In this document: positions 52,725-64,000 of the stretch, one piece after another
Layout of the letters: the number at the start of each line of letters is the position of its first letter
Numbering within the stretch: the stretch's first letter is position 1
Source: Streptomyces sp. V3I7
Lineage (GTDB): Bacteria > Actinomycetota > Actinomycetes > Streptomycetales > Streptomycetaceae
NCBI RefSeq assembly: GCF_030817495.1
Contig: NZ_JAUSZK010000001.1
Span: 3,265,001 to 3,329,000, forward strand
Direction: 5' to 3'
Length of the DNA stretch: 64,000 nucleotides
Notes under the pieces: generated by a model
What the model saw: only the letters and a program-made list of their open reading frames with translations
Databases searched by the model: none
What the model was told of the DNA's origin: nothing
Translations under genes and position numbers: made by a program

Positions 52725-53633
52725 GTGACCTCAGCGACCCGACAGCCCGAGACCCCGGCCTCCACTCAGCTCTCGACCTCGCTCCACCAGGGAAACGCCT
52801 CCGCCCTCCGGCCGCGGCTGATCGCCACCGACCTCGACGGCACGCTGCTGCGCGACGACAAGTCGGTCTCCCCGCGCACGGTCGCCGCGCTGGCCGCCGC
52901 CGAGGCAGCCGGCATCGAGGTCTTCTTCGTCACCGGCCGCCCCGCCCGCTGGATGGACGTCGTCAGCGACCATGTCCACGGTCACGGCCTGGCGATCTGC
53001 GGCAACGGAGCCGCGGTGGTCGATCTGCACGGCGGCCCCGGCAACCACCGGTTCGTGAAGGTGCGCGAGCTGGCCCGGGAGAACGCCCTCGACGCCGTGC
53101 GGCTGCTGCGCGAGGCCGTGCCGGGCACGATGTACGCGGTCGAGCAGACCTACGGCTTCCACCAGGAGCCGGCGTATCCCAAGCTGCACATGGAGCTCCC
53201 GGACAAGCTCCTGCCCGCGGAGGAGCTGCTGGCCGCCGACGGCCCCAGCGCCGACCAGCCGGTCCTGAAGATCCTGGCCTACCACCTGGAACTCGATCCC
53301 GACCTCTTCCTCGCCCGCGCCCGCCTCGCCATCGGCGACCGTGCCAATGTCACCCGCTCCAGCCCCAGCGCGCTGCTGGAGATCAGCGGTCCCGGCGTCT
53401 CCAAGGCCAGCACGCTCGCCCTGTGCTGTGCGGAGCACGGCATCTCGCGCGAGGAGGTCGTCGCCTTCGGGGACATGCCCAACGATGTCGAGATGCTGAC
53501 GTGGGCGGGCCGGTCGTACGCGATGGGCAACGCGCACCCGGACGTGATCGCGGCCGCATCGGGCCGTACGGTCGCCAACAACGAGGACGGCGTGGCGGTC
53601 GTCATCGAGCAACTGCTGGCGGAGCGGGCGTAA
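52725..53633 (+). CDS. Cof-type HAD-superfamily phosphatase
   Basis: GTG 52725 gives 302 residues; ATG 52707 is an in-frame alternative. There is no Shine-Dalgarno, and a -10-like GAGAAT lies just upstream, so the message may be leaderless. HAD motifs are [26 protein letters not shown] (Lys) and [12 protein letters not shown], with a IIB cap between. A 35-residue Ser/Thr/Gln-rich leader precedes the fold. It is a paralogue of the phosphatase at 44310. Twin parS sites lie between it and cydB. Confidence 0.9.
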   Translation: MTSATRQPETPASTQLSTSLHQGNASALRPRLIATDLDGTLLRDDKSVSPRTVAALAAAEAAGIEVFFVTGRPARWMDVVSDHVHGHGLAICGNGAAVVDLHGGPGNHRFVKVRELARENALDAVRLLREAVPGTMYAVEQTYGFHQEPAYPKLHMELPDKLLPAEELLAADGPSADQPVLKILAYHLELDPDLFLARARLAIGDRANVTRSSPSALLEISGPGVSKASTLALCCAEHGISREEVVAFGDMPNDVEMLTWAGRSYAMGNAHPDVIAAASGRTVANNEDGVAVVIEQLLAERA

Positions 53634-53651
53634 CAGGCACCCGATCGGCAG

Positions 53652-53703
53652 GTTTCACGTGAAACACGCCCTTTGGTTCAGGGTGGGGCGTTTCACGTGA
53701 AAC
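53652..53703. other. Twin parS sites
   Basis: Two perfect GTTTCACGTGAAAC palindromes lie at 53652-53665 and 53690-53703, centres 38 bp apart. Between them CGCCCT and AGGGTGGGGCG can pair, which may also end transcription of the two convergent genes. These are canonical Streptomyces ParB-binding sequences. Confidence 0.9.
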
Positions 53704-53724
53704 CCGGGAGCACTTCCGTGCTCG

Positions 53725-54732
<1,008 letters not shown>

Positions 54733-54752
54733 GACGGTACGGCTCCCTCGGC

Positions 54753-56261
54753 CTAGTACGAGAAGGCCATCGGCTTGTCGGCGCCCCGGGGGTCGCCGCC
54801 CACCCTCGTGGGCGGGTTGAGGTCGTCCTCGCTGAGCTCGGGAGGACCGGCCTTGACGTACTTGACGAGCAGCTTGACCTCGACGACGGCGAGGACGGCG
54901 TACAGCACGGTGAAGACGAGCATCGAGGTGAGGACCTCGCCCTGGGAGACACCGGGGGAGGCCGCGTCACGGGTGCGCAGCACGCCGTACACGACCCAGG
55001 GCTGACGGCCCATCTCGGTGAAGATCCAGCCCCAGGAGTTGGCGATCAGCGGGAAGGCCAGGGTCCAGATCGCGATGCGCCAGTACCAGGTGGTGAGCTT
55101 CGGGCCGAGCGCCTTGTTCCGGAACAGGACCAGGTGCGGCACCTCGTCCTCGCCGACCCTCAGGTGCTCCGGCAGCAGGAACTTCCTGCGGGTCAGCCAC
55201 AGGCCCACCAGGCCGATCGCGAAGGACGTCATGCCGAAACCGATCATCCAGCGAAATCCCCAGAAGGTGACCGGGATGACGGGCCGGTAGTCGCCGGGAC
55301 CGTACTTCTCCCGCTCGGCCTTGTTGGTGTCGTTGATGCCGGGGACGTACGCGCTGAAGTTGTCGGCGGCCAGGAAGGACAGCAGCCCGGGGACGGTCAG
55401 TTCGACGGAGTTGTGACCCTTGCTGACATCGCCGTAGGCGAAGACCGAGAACGGCGCGGAGTCCTGGCCGTCCCACAGGGCCTCGGCGGCGGCCATCTTC
55501 ATCGGCTGCTGCTTGAACATGACCTTGCCCAGCAGGTCGCCGCTGACCGAGGTGAGCAGGCCGGCGACGACCACGGTCACCAGACCGAGCCGCAGCGACG
55601 TCTTCATCACGCGGACGTGCTTCTTGCGCAGCAGGTGGAAGCAGGCGATGCCGACCATGAACGCGCCACCGGTCAGGAAGGACGCGGTGAGCGTGTGGAA
55701 CGCCTGCGTCAGCGCCGTGTTCTGGGTCAGGACCTGCCAGAAGTCGATGAGTTCGGCGCGCCCCTTCGCCTTGTCGAGCCGGTAGCCGACCGGGTGCTGC
55801 ATCCACGAGTTCGCCGCGAGGATGAAGTACGCGGACAGCAGCGTGCCGAGCGAGACCATCCATATGCAGCCCAGGTGGATCCGCTTGGGCAGCTTGTCCC
55901 AGCCGAAGATCCACAGGCCGATGAAGGTGGACTCGAAGAAGAACGCGATCAGCGCCTCCAGGGCGAGCGGAGCACCGAAGACGTCACCCACGAAGCGCGA
56001 GTAGGCCGACCAGTTCATGCCGAACTGGAACTCCTGCACGATGCCGGTGACGACACCCATCGCGATGTTGATCAGGAAGAGCTTGCCCCAGAACTTGGTC
56101 GCCCTGAGGTACTTCTCGTTCTCCGTGCGCACCCATGCGGTCTGCAGACCGGCGGTGAGAGCGGCCAGGGAGATGGTCAGGGGGACGAAGAAGAAGTGAT
56201 AGACGGTCGTGATACCGAACTGCCAGCGCGCCAGTGTCTCCGGCGCCAACGCCAACTCCAC
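54753..56261 (-). CDS. cydA: Cytochrome bd oxidase subunit I
   Basis: GTG 56261, nine bases after AAGGAGG, begins 502 residues. The N-terminus ALAPETLARWQFGITTVYHFFFVPLTI includes the heme-ligand His of helix 1. EFQFGMNWSAYSRFVGDVFGAPLALEALIAFFFESTFIGLWIFGW and AHSxx-like FHTLTASFLTGGAFMVGI follow. GWIFTEMGRQPWVVYGVLRT is the conserved quinol-site end of the Q loop, which is of the short type. The enzyme oxidises menaquinol and reduces O2 under low oxygen. The Rex operator 25 bp upstream indicates control by NADH/NAD ratio. Confidence 0.96.
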   Translation of the reverse strand: MELALAPETLARWQFGITTVYHFFFVPLTISLAALTAGLQTAWVRTENEKYLRATKFWGKLFLINIAMGVVTGIVQEFQFGMNWSAYSRFVGDVFGAPLALEALIAFFFESTFIGLWIFGWDKLPKRIHLGCIWMVSLGTLLSAYFILAANSWMQHPVGYRLDKAKGRAELIDFWQVLTQNTALTQAFHTLTASFLTGGAFMVGIACFHLLRKKHVRVMKTSLRLGLVTVVVAGLLTSVSGDLLGKVMFKQQPMKMAAAEALWDGQDSAPFSVFAYGDVSKGHNSVELTVPGLLSFLAADNFSAYVPGINDTNKAEREKYGPGDYRPVIPVTFWGFRWMIGFGMTSFAIGLVGLWLTRRKFLLPEHLRVGEDEVPHLVLFRNKALGPKLTTWYWRIAIWTLAFPLIANSWGWIFTEMGRQPWVVYGVLRTRDAASPGVSQGEVLTSMLVFTVLYAVLAVVEVKLLVKYVKAGPPELSEDDLNPPTRVGGDPRGADKPMAFSY

Positions 56262-56285
56262 GTCGAGGGCCCTCCTTGCGCAGCT

Positions 56286-56301
56286 TGTGAATGCGTTCAC
56301 A
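56286..56301 (-). promoter_or_regulatory. Rex operator of cydAB
   Basis: TGTGAATGCGTTCACA matches the Rex (ROP) consensus TGTGAACGCGTTCACA with one central difference. An extra half-site (TTCACAAG) follows. Rex of S. coelicolor represses cydABCD when NADH is low; this is established for the family. The rest of 56262-56427 holds the promoter and no gene. Confidence 0.9.
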
Positions 56302-56427
56302 TTCACAAGACATTATGGCGCACTGCTTTTCGATGTTCGAAGGGGGGTCCCCGCTGTCCGACTGGGCGTCAGCTCAACGTTCTCACCAGGGACTTCACGG
56401 CGCTAGACCGCACGGCCCCAAACGACG

Positions 56428-56460
56428 CTCCCCGCCGCGGACGGGGCCGGCGGCGGGGAG
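56428..56460 (-). terminator. Terminator of hisC
   Basis: CTCCCCGCCGC (56428-56438), 11-base loop, GCGGCGGGGAG (56450-56460), 22 bp beyond the hisC stop. Confidence 0.8.
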
Positions 56461-56482
56461 GTCACAGACGGACGGGGCAGCC

Positions 56483-57562
56483 TCAGAGGTCCTTGCGGAA
56501 AGCTTCCGTCACCTTCAGGAAGATGTCGTTCGCCTCGCTCTCGCCGATCGTCACCCGCACGCCCTCGCCCGGGAACGGCCGGACCACGACGCCATGCTCC
56601 TCGCACGCCGCCGCGAAGGGCGCCGTGCTCTCCCCCAGCCGCAGCCAGACGAAGTTGGCGTGAGTCTCGGGCACGGTCCAGCCCTGGGCGCGCAGCGCGT
56701 CGACCACGCGCGTGCGCTCGCACACCAACGAGCCGACGCGGCCGAGCAGTTCGTCCTCACAGCGCAGCGAGGCGACCGCCGCGTCCTGCGCGAGCTGGCT
56801 CACACCGAACGGCACGGCCGTCTTGCGCAGCGCCGCCGCCACCGGCTCGTGCGCGATGGCGAAACCGACGCGCAGCCCGGCGAGGCCGTACGCCTTCGAA
56901 AAGGTCCGCAGCACACAGACGTTGGGCCGCTCCCGGTAGATCTCCACGCCGTCCGGCACCTCGGGATCGCGGATGAACTCCCGGTAGGCCTCGTCCAGCA
57001 CCACCAGAACGTCCCGGGGGACCCGGTCGAGGAAGCGCTCCAGCTCCGCCCGCCGGACCACCGTGCCCGTCGGGTTGTTGGGGTTGCAGACGAAGATCAG
57101 GCGCGTCCGGTCGGTGATGGCGTCCGCCATCGCGTCCAGGTCGTGCACATCGCCCGGCGTCAGCGGCACCTGGACCGGCCGGGCGCCGCTGATCTGGGTG
57201 ATGATCGGGTAGGCCTCGAAGGACCGCCAGGCGTAGATGACCTCGTCACCGGGGCCGCTGGTGGCCTGGACCAGCTGCTGGGCGACGCCGACCGAACCGG
57301 TGCCGGTGGCCAGGTGCGTGATCGGGACGCCGAAACGCTCCGCCAGCTCCTCCATCAGAGCGCTGCACCCCATGTCCGGGTAGCGGTTGAAGGCGGAGGC
57401 GGCCGCGGTCACGGACTCCATGACCCCCGGCAGCGGCGGATACGGGTTCTCGTTGGAGGACAGCTTGTAGGCGACCGGGCCGCCGGCCGCGGCGGGCCTG
57501 CCCGGCTTGTACGTGGGGATACCCTCCAGCTCGGCGCGCAGCTTCGGGCTCGTCTCGCTCAC
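56483..57562 (-). CDS. hisC: Histidinol-phosphate / aromatic aminotransferase (HisC family)
   Basis: A GTG at 57562 (GAGGAGG upstream) begins 359 residues of a fold-type I PLP enzyme: [58 protein letters not shown] and the PLP-lysine segment [16 protein letters not shown]. The substrate-side wording is close to the actinobacterial HisC2/Pat group, which uses histidinol phosphate and/or aromatic keto acids. It is not in a his operon. Nearness to pheA (about 15 kb) is not an operon link but an aromatic role is plausible. Confidence 0.9.
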   Translation of the reverse strand: MSETSPKLRAELEGIPTYKPGRPAAAGGPVAYKLSSNENPYPPLPGVMESVTAAASAFNRYPDMGCSALMEELAERFGVPITHLATGTGSVGVAQQLVQATSGPGDEVIYAWRSFEAYPIITQISGARPVQVPLTPGDVHDLDAMADAITDRTRLIFVCNPNNPTGTVVRRAELERFLDRVPRDVLVVLDEAYREFIRDPEVPDGVEIYRERPNVCVLRTFSKAYGLAGLRVGFAIAHEPVAAALRKTAVPFGVSQLAQDAAVASLRCEDELLGRVGSLVCERTRVVDALRAQGWTVPETHANFVWLRLGESTAPFAAACEEHGVVVRPFPGEGVRVTIGESEANDIFLKVTEAFRKDL

Positions 57563-58002
57563 CGCATCCTCCTCGCGACCACCGGCGGACCGTCAGCGCC
57601 GCCGGCTTCCAATGCTCCTCACCTTATGAGGATTCCGCCCGCCTGCGTACAGCTGAACAAGGACGGGGACGGTCCGGAGCAGAAGCCCATGAGCCCCGCG
57701 GGCATCGAGGGCACCGCCGCACCAAGGCGTACGAAACGGGGGGGGCGCGCCGCACATATATCTACGCGCCGGTGGCTTGCGCCGTGGCGCGCGTCCCTCG
57801 TGCAGGTGAGTTGAGACCTCTTCGAAACATCAGGCACTTGGCAGGTCCATCCGCGTCGACAAGTTACGTCTTGCCATTAGATCGTTCAACTGGCTTGCTT
57901 TCCCAGGCTATTGACCGGGTGCGGCCTTGCAGAAACGTGCCTGTCAACGCGTGCATATGCGTCCGCACTACCCCACCGTATGAGCCCTACTATCGGCTCG
58001 CC
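57563..58002. other. 440-bp divergent intergenic region between hisC and the LacI gene
   Basis: A possible 62-residue plus-strand frame (ATG 57626 to 57814, MRIPPACVQLNKDGDGPEQK ...) has no good ribosome-binding site and is doubtful. From about 57840 to 58000 the sequence is AT-richer, with TTGACC near 57911 and a palindrome-like ACGCGTGCATATGCGT near 57950, which could hold the LacI-family promoter and operator. Nothing else is seen. Confidence 0.3.
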
Positions 58003-59115
58003 ATGACAGCAGCAGGGAAGCACCAGGTGAGCCGAGCGGAAACCTCACGTCGAGGCAGCCGGCCGGGCCGGGCGGGCATCAGAGACGTGGCCGCCGCCGC
58101 CGGGGTCTCCATCACGACCGTCTCCGATGCCCTCAACGGCAAGGGCCGGCTCCCGGACGCCACCCGGCGCCACGTCCGCGAGGTCGCCGACCGGCTGGGG
58201 TACAGACCCTCGGCCGCCGCCCGCACCCTCCGTACCGGCAAGTCGGGCCTGATCGGCCTGACCGTGACGACGTACGGGGATGAACCTTTCACCTTCACGG
58301 AGTTCGCGTACTTCGCGGAGATGGCCCGGGCCGCCACCTCGGCCGCGCTCGCCCGCGGCTACGCCCTCGTCATCCTGCCCGCCACCTCACGCCACGACGT
58401 GTGGTCCAACGTCGCCCTGGACGGCACGGTCGTCATCGATCCCTCCGACCATGACCCGGTCGTCAGCGAACTGGTCCGCCAGGGCTTACCGGTCGTCTCC
58501 GACGGCCGCCCGGCCGGCTCGCTGCCGGTCACCGCCTGGGTCGACAACGACCACGAGGCCGCCGTACTCGGCATCCTCGACCATCTCGCCGACGCGGGCG
58601 CCCGCCGGATCGGACTGCTCACCGGGACCACGACGGACACCTACACCCACCTGTCCACCACCGCCTACCTGCACTGGTGCGAGCGGGTCGGGCAGGACCC
58701 GGTGTACGAGGCCTACCCCGCGCACGACCCGTGCGCGGGCGCTGTCGCCGCCGACCGGCTGCTGGCCCGCCCGGACCGCCCTGACGCCGTCTACGGCCTG
58801 TTCGACCCCAACGGCACCGACCTCCTCGCCGCCGCCCGCCGCTACGGGCTGCGCGTACCGGACGACCTGCTGCTGGTGTGCTGCAGCGAGTCCACCGTGT
58901 ACGCCAACACCGAGCCGCCCATCACCACGCTCTCGCTCAAGCCGCGCCGGATCGGCACGGCGGTGGTCCAGCTCCTCATCGACGCCATCGAGGGGGTCGA
59001 CTCGGACCAGCCGGTCGAGCAGGTGATACCGACCGAGCTGATCGTCCGCACCTCGTCCCAGCGCCGCTCGCCCCGTACGACGGTGAGCCCGCCGCGGACA
59101 TCGGACGACACGTAG
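58003..59115 (+). CDS. LacI-family transcriptional regulator
   Basis: ATG 58003 begins 370 residues. The LacI helix-turn-helix is GIRDVAAAAGVSITTVSDALNGKGRLPDATRRHVREVADRLGYRPSAAARTLRTGKSGLIGL (about 25-85), preceded by a basic arm. The periplasmic-binding-like effector domain follows (about 90-345) with GTVVIDPSDHDP, VDNDHEAAVLGILDHLADAGARRIGLLTG and TTLSLKPRRIGTAVVQLLIDAIEG. The DNA-binding part is canonical. No sugar operon adjoins, so the effector and targets are unknown. The C-terminal 25 residues are Ser/Arg/Thr rich. Confidence 0.92.
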   Translation: MTAAGKHQVSRAETSRRGSRPGRAGIRDVAAAAGVSITTVSDALNGKGRLPDATRRHVREVADRLGYRPSAAARTLRTGKSGLIGLTVTTYGDEPFTFTEFAYFAEMARAATSAALARGYALVILPATSRHDVWSNVALDGTVVIDPSDHDPVVSELVRQGLPVVSDGRPAGSLPVTAWVDNDHEAAVLGILDHLADAGARRIGLLTGTTTDTYTHLSTTAYLHWCERVGQDPVYEAYPAHDPCAGAVAADRLLARPDRPDAVYGLFDPNGTDLLAAARRYGLRVPDDLLLVCCSESTVYANTEPPITTLSLKPRRIGTAVVQLLIDAIEGVDSDQPVEQVIPTELIVRTSSQRRSPRTTVSPPRTSDDT

Positions 59116-59119
59116 CGCA

Positions 59120-59154
59120 CCGGGGCCGGGCACGGGGCTGCGCACCGGCCCCGG
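59120..59154 (+). terminator. Terminator after the LacI-family gene
   Basis: CCGGGGCCGG (59120-59129), 15-base loop, CCGGCCCCGG (59145-59154). Confidence 0.75.
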
Positions 59155-59236
59155 CCCCGCGGACGTGTCGTGATCACCGTTAGGGGGGACGCGGCGGTTC
59201 CGGGAGACGGGCCGGGCGAGCCGGGAGATCGCCGGC

Positions 59237-59409
59237 CGGTCATCCTCCGGTCATCGATTCGGTCACCCGCTGGTCATGAGACGGGCCGTATGTCGGTGAC
59301 CAGCCACCGACATATCCGCGTAAACAGGGCGAACGCTGCGCCGGACCGGAGTCCTACCCGGATTCACCACCCCTGGGTCATCACATGGCGCGATCCGCAT
59401 TCCTATGAT
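59237..59409 (+). promoter_or_regulatory. PHO-box-like direct repeats and promoter upstream of the metallophosphoesterase
   Basis: YGGTCAY units begin at 59237, 59248, 59260 and 59271, about 11 bp apart; the third, GGTCACCCGCT, fits the PhoP unit G(G/T)TCAYYYR(G/C)G at ten of eleven places. Further TTCACC (59373) and GTCATC (59387) precede a -10-like TATGAT (59404-59409). No gene lies in 59155-59486. Confidence 0.45.
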
Positions 59410-59486
59410 GGGCCCACGACACCGCGGGCCGCTGCGACCAGGCAGTCCGATGCGGTGCAGATGCGGCGCGATGGTGGAGGGGTCTG

Positions 59487-60563
59487 ATGACTCAGGGGGC
59501 CGGTCAGGGACCCGTAGCGGAGCGGACGGCGACGACGTTGCGCGACTTCCGGGTACCCGCGTACGTCCACGAGACCGGTCCGTACGCCCACGGTGCCATC
59601 CTCGGTGTCGATGTGACGCGCGTCGACGAGGACCAGCCGGAGGGCTACCCACCCCCGCAGCGCGACCTGCCGGTCGACCTGGGAGACACGCTCGAGATGC
59701 CCGTCGAGACGGCCGCGGATCCCGCCGCGCAGCCCTCGGAGGGCACCGGCCCGCTGTACGTGGTCGGCGACGTGCACGGCTATCTCGACGAGCTGCTCGC
59801 CGCGCTCCGGGAGAAGGGCCTGATCGACTCCGACGCCCAGTGGTGCGCGGGCGACGCCCGGCTGTGGTTCCTCGGCGACTTCACCGATCGGGGCCCGGAC
59901 GGCATCGGCGTCATCGACCTCGTCATGCGGCTGTCCGCCGAGGCCGCGGCGGCCGGCGGTTACTGCAAGGCGCTCATGGGAAACCACGAGCTGCTGCTGC
60001 TCGGCGCCAAGCGGTTCAGCGACGCCCCCGTCAACTCCGCCGCGGGCACCGCCACCTTCCAGGCCGCCTGGCTGCTCAACGGCGGCCAGAAGACCGATAT
60101 GGACCGCCTTCAGGACCACCACCTCCAGTGGATGGCGCGGCTGGACGCCATCGAGGAGGTGGACGGCCACCTGCTCGTCCACTCCGACACCACCGCCTAC
60201 CTCGACTACGGCGACTCCATCGAGGCGGTCAACGACACCGTCCGCGAGACGCTCACGCGCAACGACGTGATCGAGTGCTGGGACCTGTTCCGCAAGTTCA
60301 CCAAGCGTTTCTCCTTCCGGGACGAGGGAGGCGCGGACGCCGTCCGTTCCCTGCTCGATACGTACGGCGGCACCCGGATCGTTCACGGCCACAGCCCGAT
60401 TCCCTATCTGACGGGCGAGGCCGGCGCCGAGGACGGCGAGGCGGACGCGGGCCCGGTCGTCGAACGGCCGCACGTCTACGCCGAGGGGCTCGCCATCGCG
60501 ATGGACGGCGGAGTGACCATGGCCGGAAAGCTGCTGGTTCAGCAACTTCCCCTGGATATCTGA
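59487..60563 (+). CDS. Calcineurin-like metallophosphoesterase
   Basis: ATG 59487 (GGAGGGG upstream) begins 358 residues. After an 85-residue leader the phosphoesterase motifs appear in order: YVVGDVHGYLDELL, FLGDFTDRGPDGIG, LMGNHELLLLG, LLVHSDTTAY and IVHGHSPIPYL, all metal ligands intact. The order resembles bacterial PPP-type phosphatases (ApaH/PrpE-like). It may act on phosphoproteins or dinucleotides such as Ap4A; the sequence cannot decide. There is no signal peptide, so it is cytoplasmic. PHO-box-like repeats upstream would place it in the phosphate-starvation response if confirmed. Confidence 0.9.
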   Translation: MTQGAGQGPVAERTATTLRDFRVPAYVHETGPYAHGAILGVDVTRVDEDQPEGYPPPQRDLPVDLGDTLEMPVETAADPAAQPSEGTGPLYVVGDVHGYLDELLAALREKGLIDSDAQWCAGDARLWFLGDFTDRGPDGIGVIDLVMRLSAEAAAAGGYCKALMGNHELLLLGAKRFSDAPVNSAAGTATFQAAWLLNGGQKTDMDRLQDHHLQWMARLDAIEEVDGHLLVHSDTTAYLDYGDSIEAVNDTVRETLTRNDVIECWDLFRKFTKRFSFRDEGGADAVRSLLDTYGGTRIVHGHSPIPYLTGEAGAEDGEADAGPVVERPHVYAEGLAIAMDGGVTMAGKLLVQQLPLDI

Positions 60564-60744
60564 GCGTTCGCCGGGCAGGCGTCCCCCGACGGCGCGTGTG
60601 CGGGTCCTGACCCAATTTCCGGCACCCCCTGTCGCCCCGAGCCGTCACCGCTCTACCATCGGCTTATCCGTAGCAGGCTCCCCTCCGTTTCTGCCCGACG
60701 GGCTCGTCGGCGTGCGAGCCCCAAGCCTTACGGAGCATCGGGGG

Positions 60745-61641
60745 ATGCACATGAACAGCGTTCCGCAGCACCTGCTGAGCGAGGACCGCCAGGAGTACGA
60801 GCGGCTCCTCGATGAGGCGCTGCGCTCCGCCCCGCACCGTCCGGAACTCGCCGCTGTCGGACAGCGGCTCAACTCCGAACAACTGCGCACGATGGCCCTC
60901 AACGCCACCGCGCTCATCACCGCGGCCGCGGCGACCGAGTACCAGCACTACGTGAAGGTCCGCGAGGACCTGCGCCGCCCGACGCCGGCCACCGCGCCGT
61001 CCGGACATGCGTCCGGCTCCGGAGAGCCGGTCGGCGGCGCGATGGGACTCGCCACCTCCCTCGGCGAGGCCGCCGAGAGCACCGGCGCGGGTGCCATCGC
61101 CGTCGTCGCCGTGCTCGCGCCCGTTCTCGCCGGGACGGCCGCGGCGATATTCCTGCTCGTCGGCTACATCCTGAAGATGCTCGACCCCGAGCCGGCGTTC
61201 GCCCGGACCATGCTGACCGCGGGCTGGGCGTTCGGCGCGCTGACCGCGGCCGGGATCCTCGTCGCCGCCGCCGGGCTGCTGCTCACCGCCCTGCGCAACA
61301 GCCCCTCGCTGGAGGCGGGACCGTACGGAGCGGCGAACACGGATCTCACCCGCGCCAGGGAGGCCTGGGGCGACGCCCTGCTGGAGCGCGGCATACTGCC
61401 CTTCCTCCGCGAGGCACTCGCCGAACCCGGAGCGGCCACGGTCCCGCGCACCCATCCACTGGCACCGGCCGGACGCATGCCACGCCTGGGCTACGACCGC
61501 CCCGGCTTCAGCAGCCCCGACGACGGCTCCGCGTCCCGCCCGCACCCGAGGTTCAGCAGCCCTGACTACTCGAGCCCGGACTTCGGAGGCCCGGACTTCG
61601 GAGGCCCGGACTTCGGAGGCCCGGACAACCAGCCGGAATGA
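60745..61641 (+). CDS. Two-helix membrane protein with PDFGG repeats, unknown function
   Basis: ATG 60745 (GGAG eight bases upstream; ATG 60751 also possible) begins 298 residues. An acidic cytoplasmic head (VPQHLLSEDRQEYERLLDEALRSAPHRPELAAVGQRLN) is followed by two long hydrophobic segments, about 110-145 (GAIAVVAVLAPVLAGTAAAIFLLVGYIL) and 155-185 (MLTAGWAFGALTAAGILVAAAGLLLTAL). The tail TRAREAWGDALLERGILPFLREAL precedes a disordered end with SSPDYSSPDFGGPDFGGPDFGG, from 15-bp DNA repeats at about 61573-61622. From memory such proteins are common Streptomyces hypotheticals. No function is apparent. Confidence 0.7.
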   Translation: MHMNSVPQHLLSEDRQEYERLLDEALRSAPHRPELAAVGQRLNSEQLRTMALNATALITAAAATEYQHYVKVREDLRRPTPATAPSGHASGSGEPVGGAMGLATSLGEAAESTGAGAIAVVAVLAPVLAGTAAAIFLLVGYILKMLDPEPAFARTMLTAGWAFGALTAAGILVAAAGLLLTALRNSPSLEAGPYGAANTDLTRAREAWGDALLERGILPFLREALAEPGAATVPRTHPLAPAGRMPRLGYDRPGFSSPDDGSASRPHPRFSSPDYSSPDFGGPDFGGPDFGGPDNQPE

Positions 61642-61797
61642 CTCCGGCCGGCGTCCGCCGAGAGAAGCGGGCCCGGGCACCCGGTCCCGCCCGACGGCGG
61701 AACCGAGCACCCGGCCTCCCACGGCCGGGACGGCACGGACCGGCATCGCTTTCCGGACATGTGCCGGGCAGCGATCCGGACCCACCCTCCGGGCCGG

Positions 61798-63745
<1,948 letters not shown>

Positions 63746-63823
63746 TGCAAAGGTGCCTCCACGCTAGCGTCAATTCGGGCGCGGTGAACAGTGGGCCCCT
63801 ACCGTTCTTGCGATGATCGGTCG

Positions 63824-64000
63824 GTGACCACGACGCAGCAGCCTCCGTACCCGCCGCCTGAGCCACCGCGCCGACACGGTCCCGGACCGGGCGACGGACA
63901 CCAGCACGCGGGCGCGGGACCAGGGGGCGCCCAGGGGCACGGGCAGAGGCACGGGCCCTCAAGCGGCCATGGGCACGACCACGGTCCTGCCGGTGGCCAC
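63824..64000 (+). CDS. N-terminal part of a His/Pro/Gly-rich protein (runs off the window)
   Basis: GTG 63824 opens a frame that continues to the window end: MTTTQQPPYPPPEPPRRHGP, then GDGHQHAGAGPGGAQGHGQR and HGPSSGHGHDHGPAGGH, 59 residues. The start is Pro-rich and the rest His/Gly-rich, a disordered or metal-binding leader. The likely fold lies beyond the window, so no family can be given. An ATG at 63813 in another frame stops after five codons. It is divergent from thiC. Confidence 0.55.
   Translation, partial: MTTTQQPPYPPPEPPRRHGPGPGDGHQHAGAGPGGAQGHGQRHGPSSGHGHDHGPAGGH

Noticed and set aside
55134..57814. Long plus-strand frames antisense to cydA and hisC
   Set aside because: They are shadows of well-recognised minus-strand genes.

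Overview
This window is chromosomal DNA of a Streptomyces (or very close relative). The evidence is very high GC with strong third-position GC bias, frequent GTG starts, GTGA/ATGA gene overlaps, a SigF/SigN-type sigma factor, a NepA-like spore-wall protein, the Sco/PCuAC/CopCD/DyP copper cluster, a Rex-controlled cydAB and an F420-type enzyme. The gene order matches, from memory, the stretch of the S. coelicolor chromosome running from about sigF/sigN towards thiC and ssgA, on one side of oriC. ParS-like sites and clusters of DnaA boxes support a position near oriC.

Layout. 0-10 kb: the tail of a sigma factor, a MarR-controlled DHA2 exporter fused to beta-sandwich repeats, a YceI protein carrying the same module, a PPOX enzyme, an 11-copy 26-bp minisatellite, a TetR/exporter operon with twin operators, an orphan OmpR-type regulator and a DUF2797 protein. 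10-22 kb: a DEAD-box helicase, a head-to-head pair of truncated genes (NUDIX and AraC), tRNA-Arg(ACG), tRNA-Ser(GCT), a subtilisin inhibitor, a 1537-residue PAS/pseudokinase/receiver protein, an acyl-CoA ligase and a SigE-family ECF sigma factor ending inside a perfect inverted repeat. 22-35 kb: the NepA-like protein, two Prim-Pol-domain proteins, a frameshifted DUF2637 gene beside tRNA-Ser(TGA), an HtrA protease, a glycerophosphodiesterase, two small HATPase proteins, a SEC-C protein, a candidate small RNA, a GAF/PP2C phosphatase and an Xaa-Pro aminopeptidase.

35-46 kb: an extracytoplasmic copper operon (membrane protein, YcnI, Sco, PCuAC, CopC-CopD fusion, Tat-secreted DyP peroxidase), then pheA, a 0.5-kb DnaA-box region, serS and a HAD phosphatase. 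45-52 kb: two ABC ATPase/permease pairs, a frameshifted EphD-like hydrolase/reductase, a second DnaA-box cluster and a decayed kptA. 51-64 kb: an F420-type oxidoreductase, a Cof-type HAD, twin parS sites, cydB-cydA behind a perfect Rex operator, hisC, a LacI regulator, a metallophosphoesterase behind PHO-box-like repeats, a membrane protein and thiC under a TPP riboswitch whose variable arm carries parS-like repeats.

Three gene ruins or frameshifts (kptA, the EphD-like gene, the DUF2637 gene) and one deletion scar (AraC/NUDIX) sit among otherwise intact core genes. Several short sequence systems are layered onto them: DnaA boxes, parS, Rex, TPP, and candidate Crp and PHO boxes. All assignments come from reading the sequence; no database search was run.
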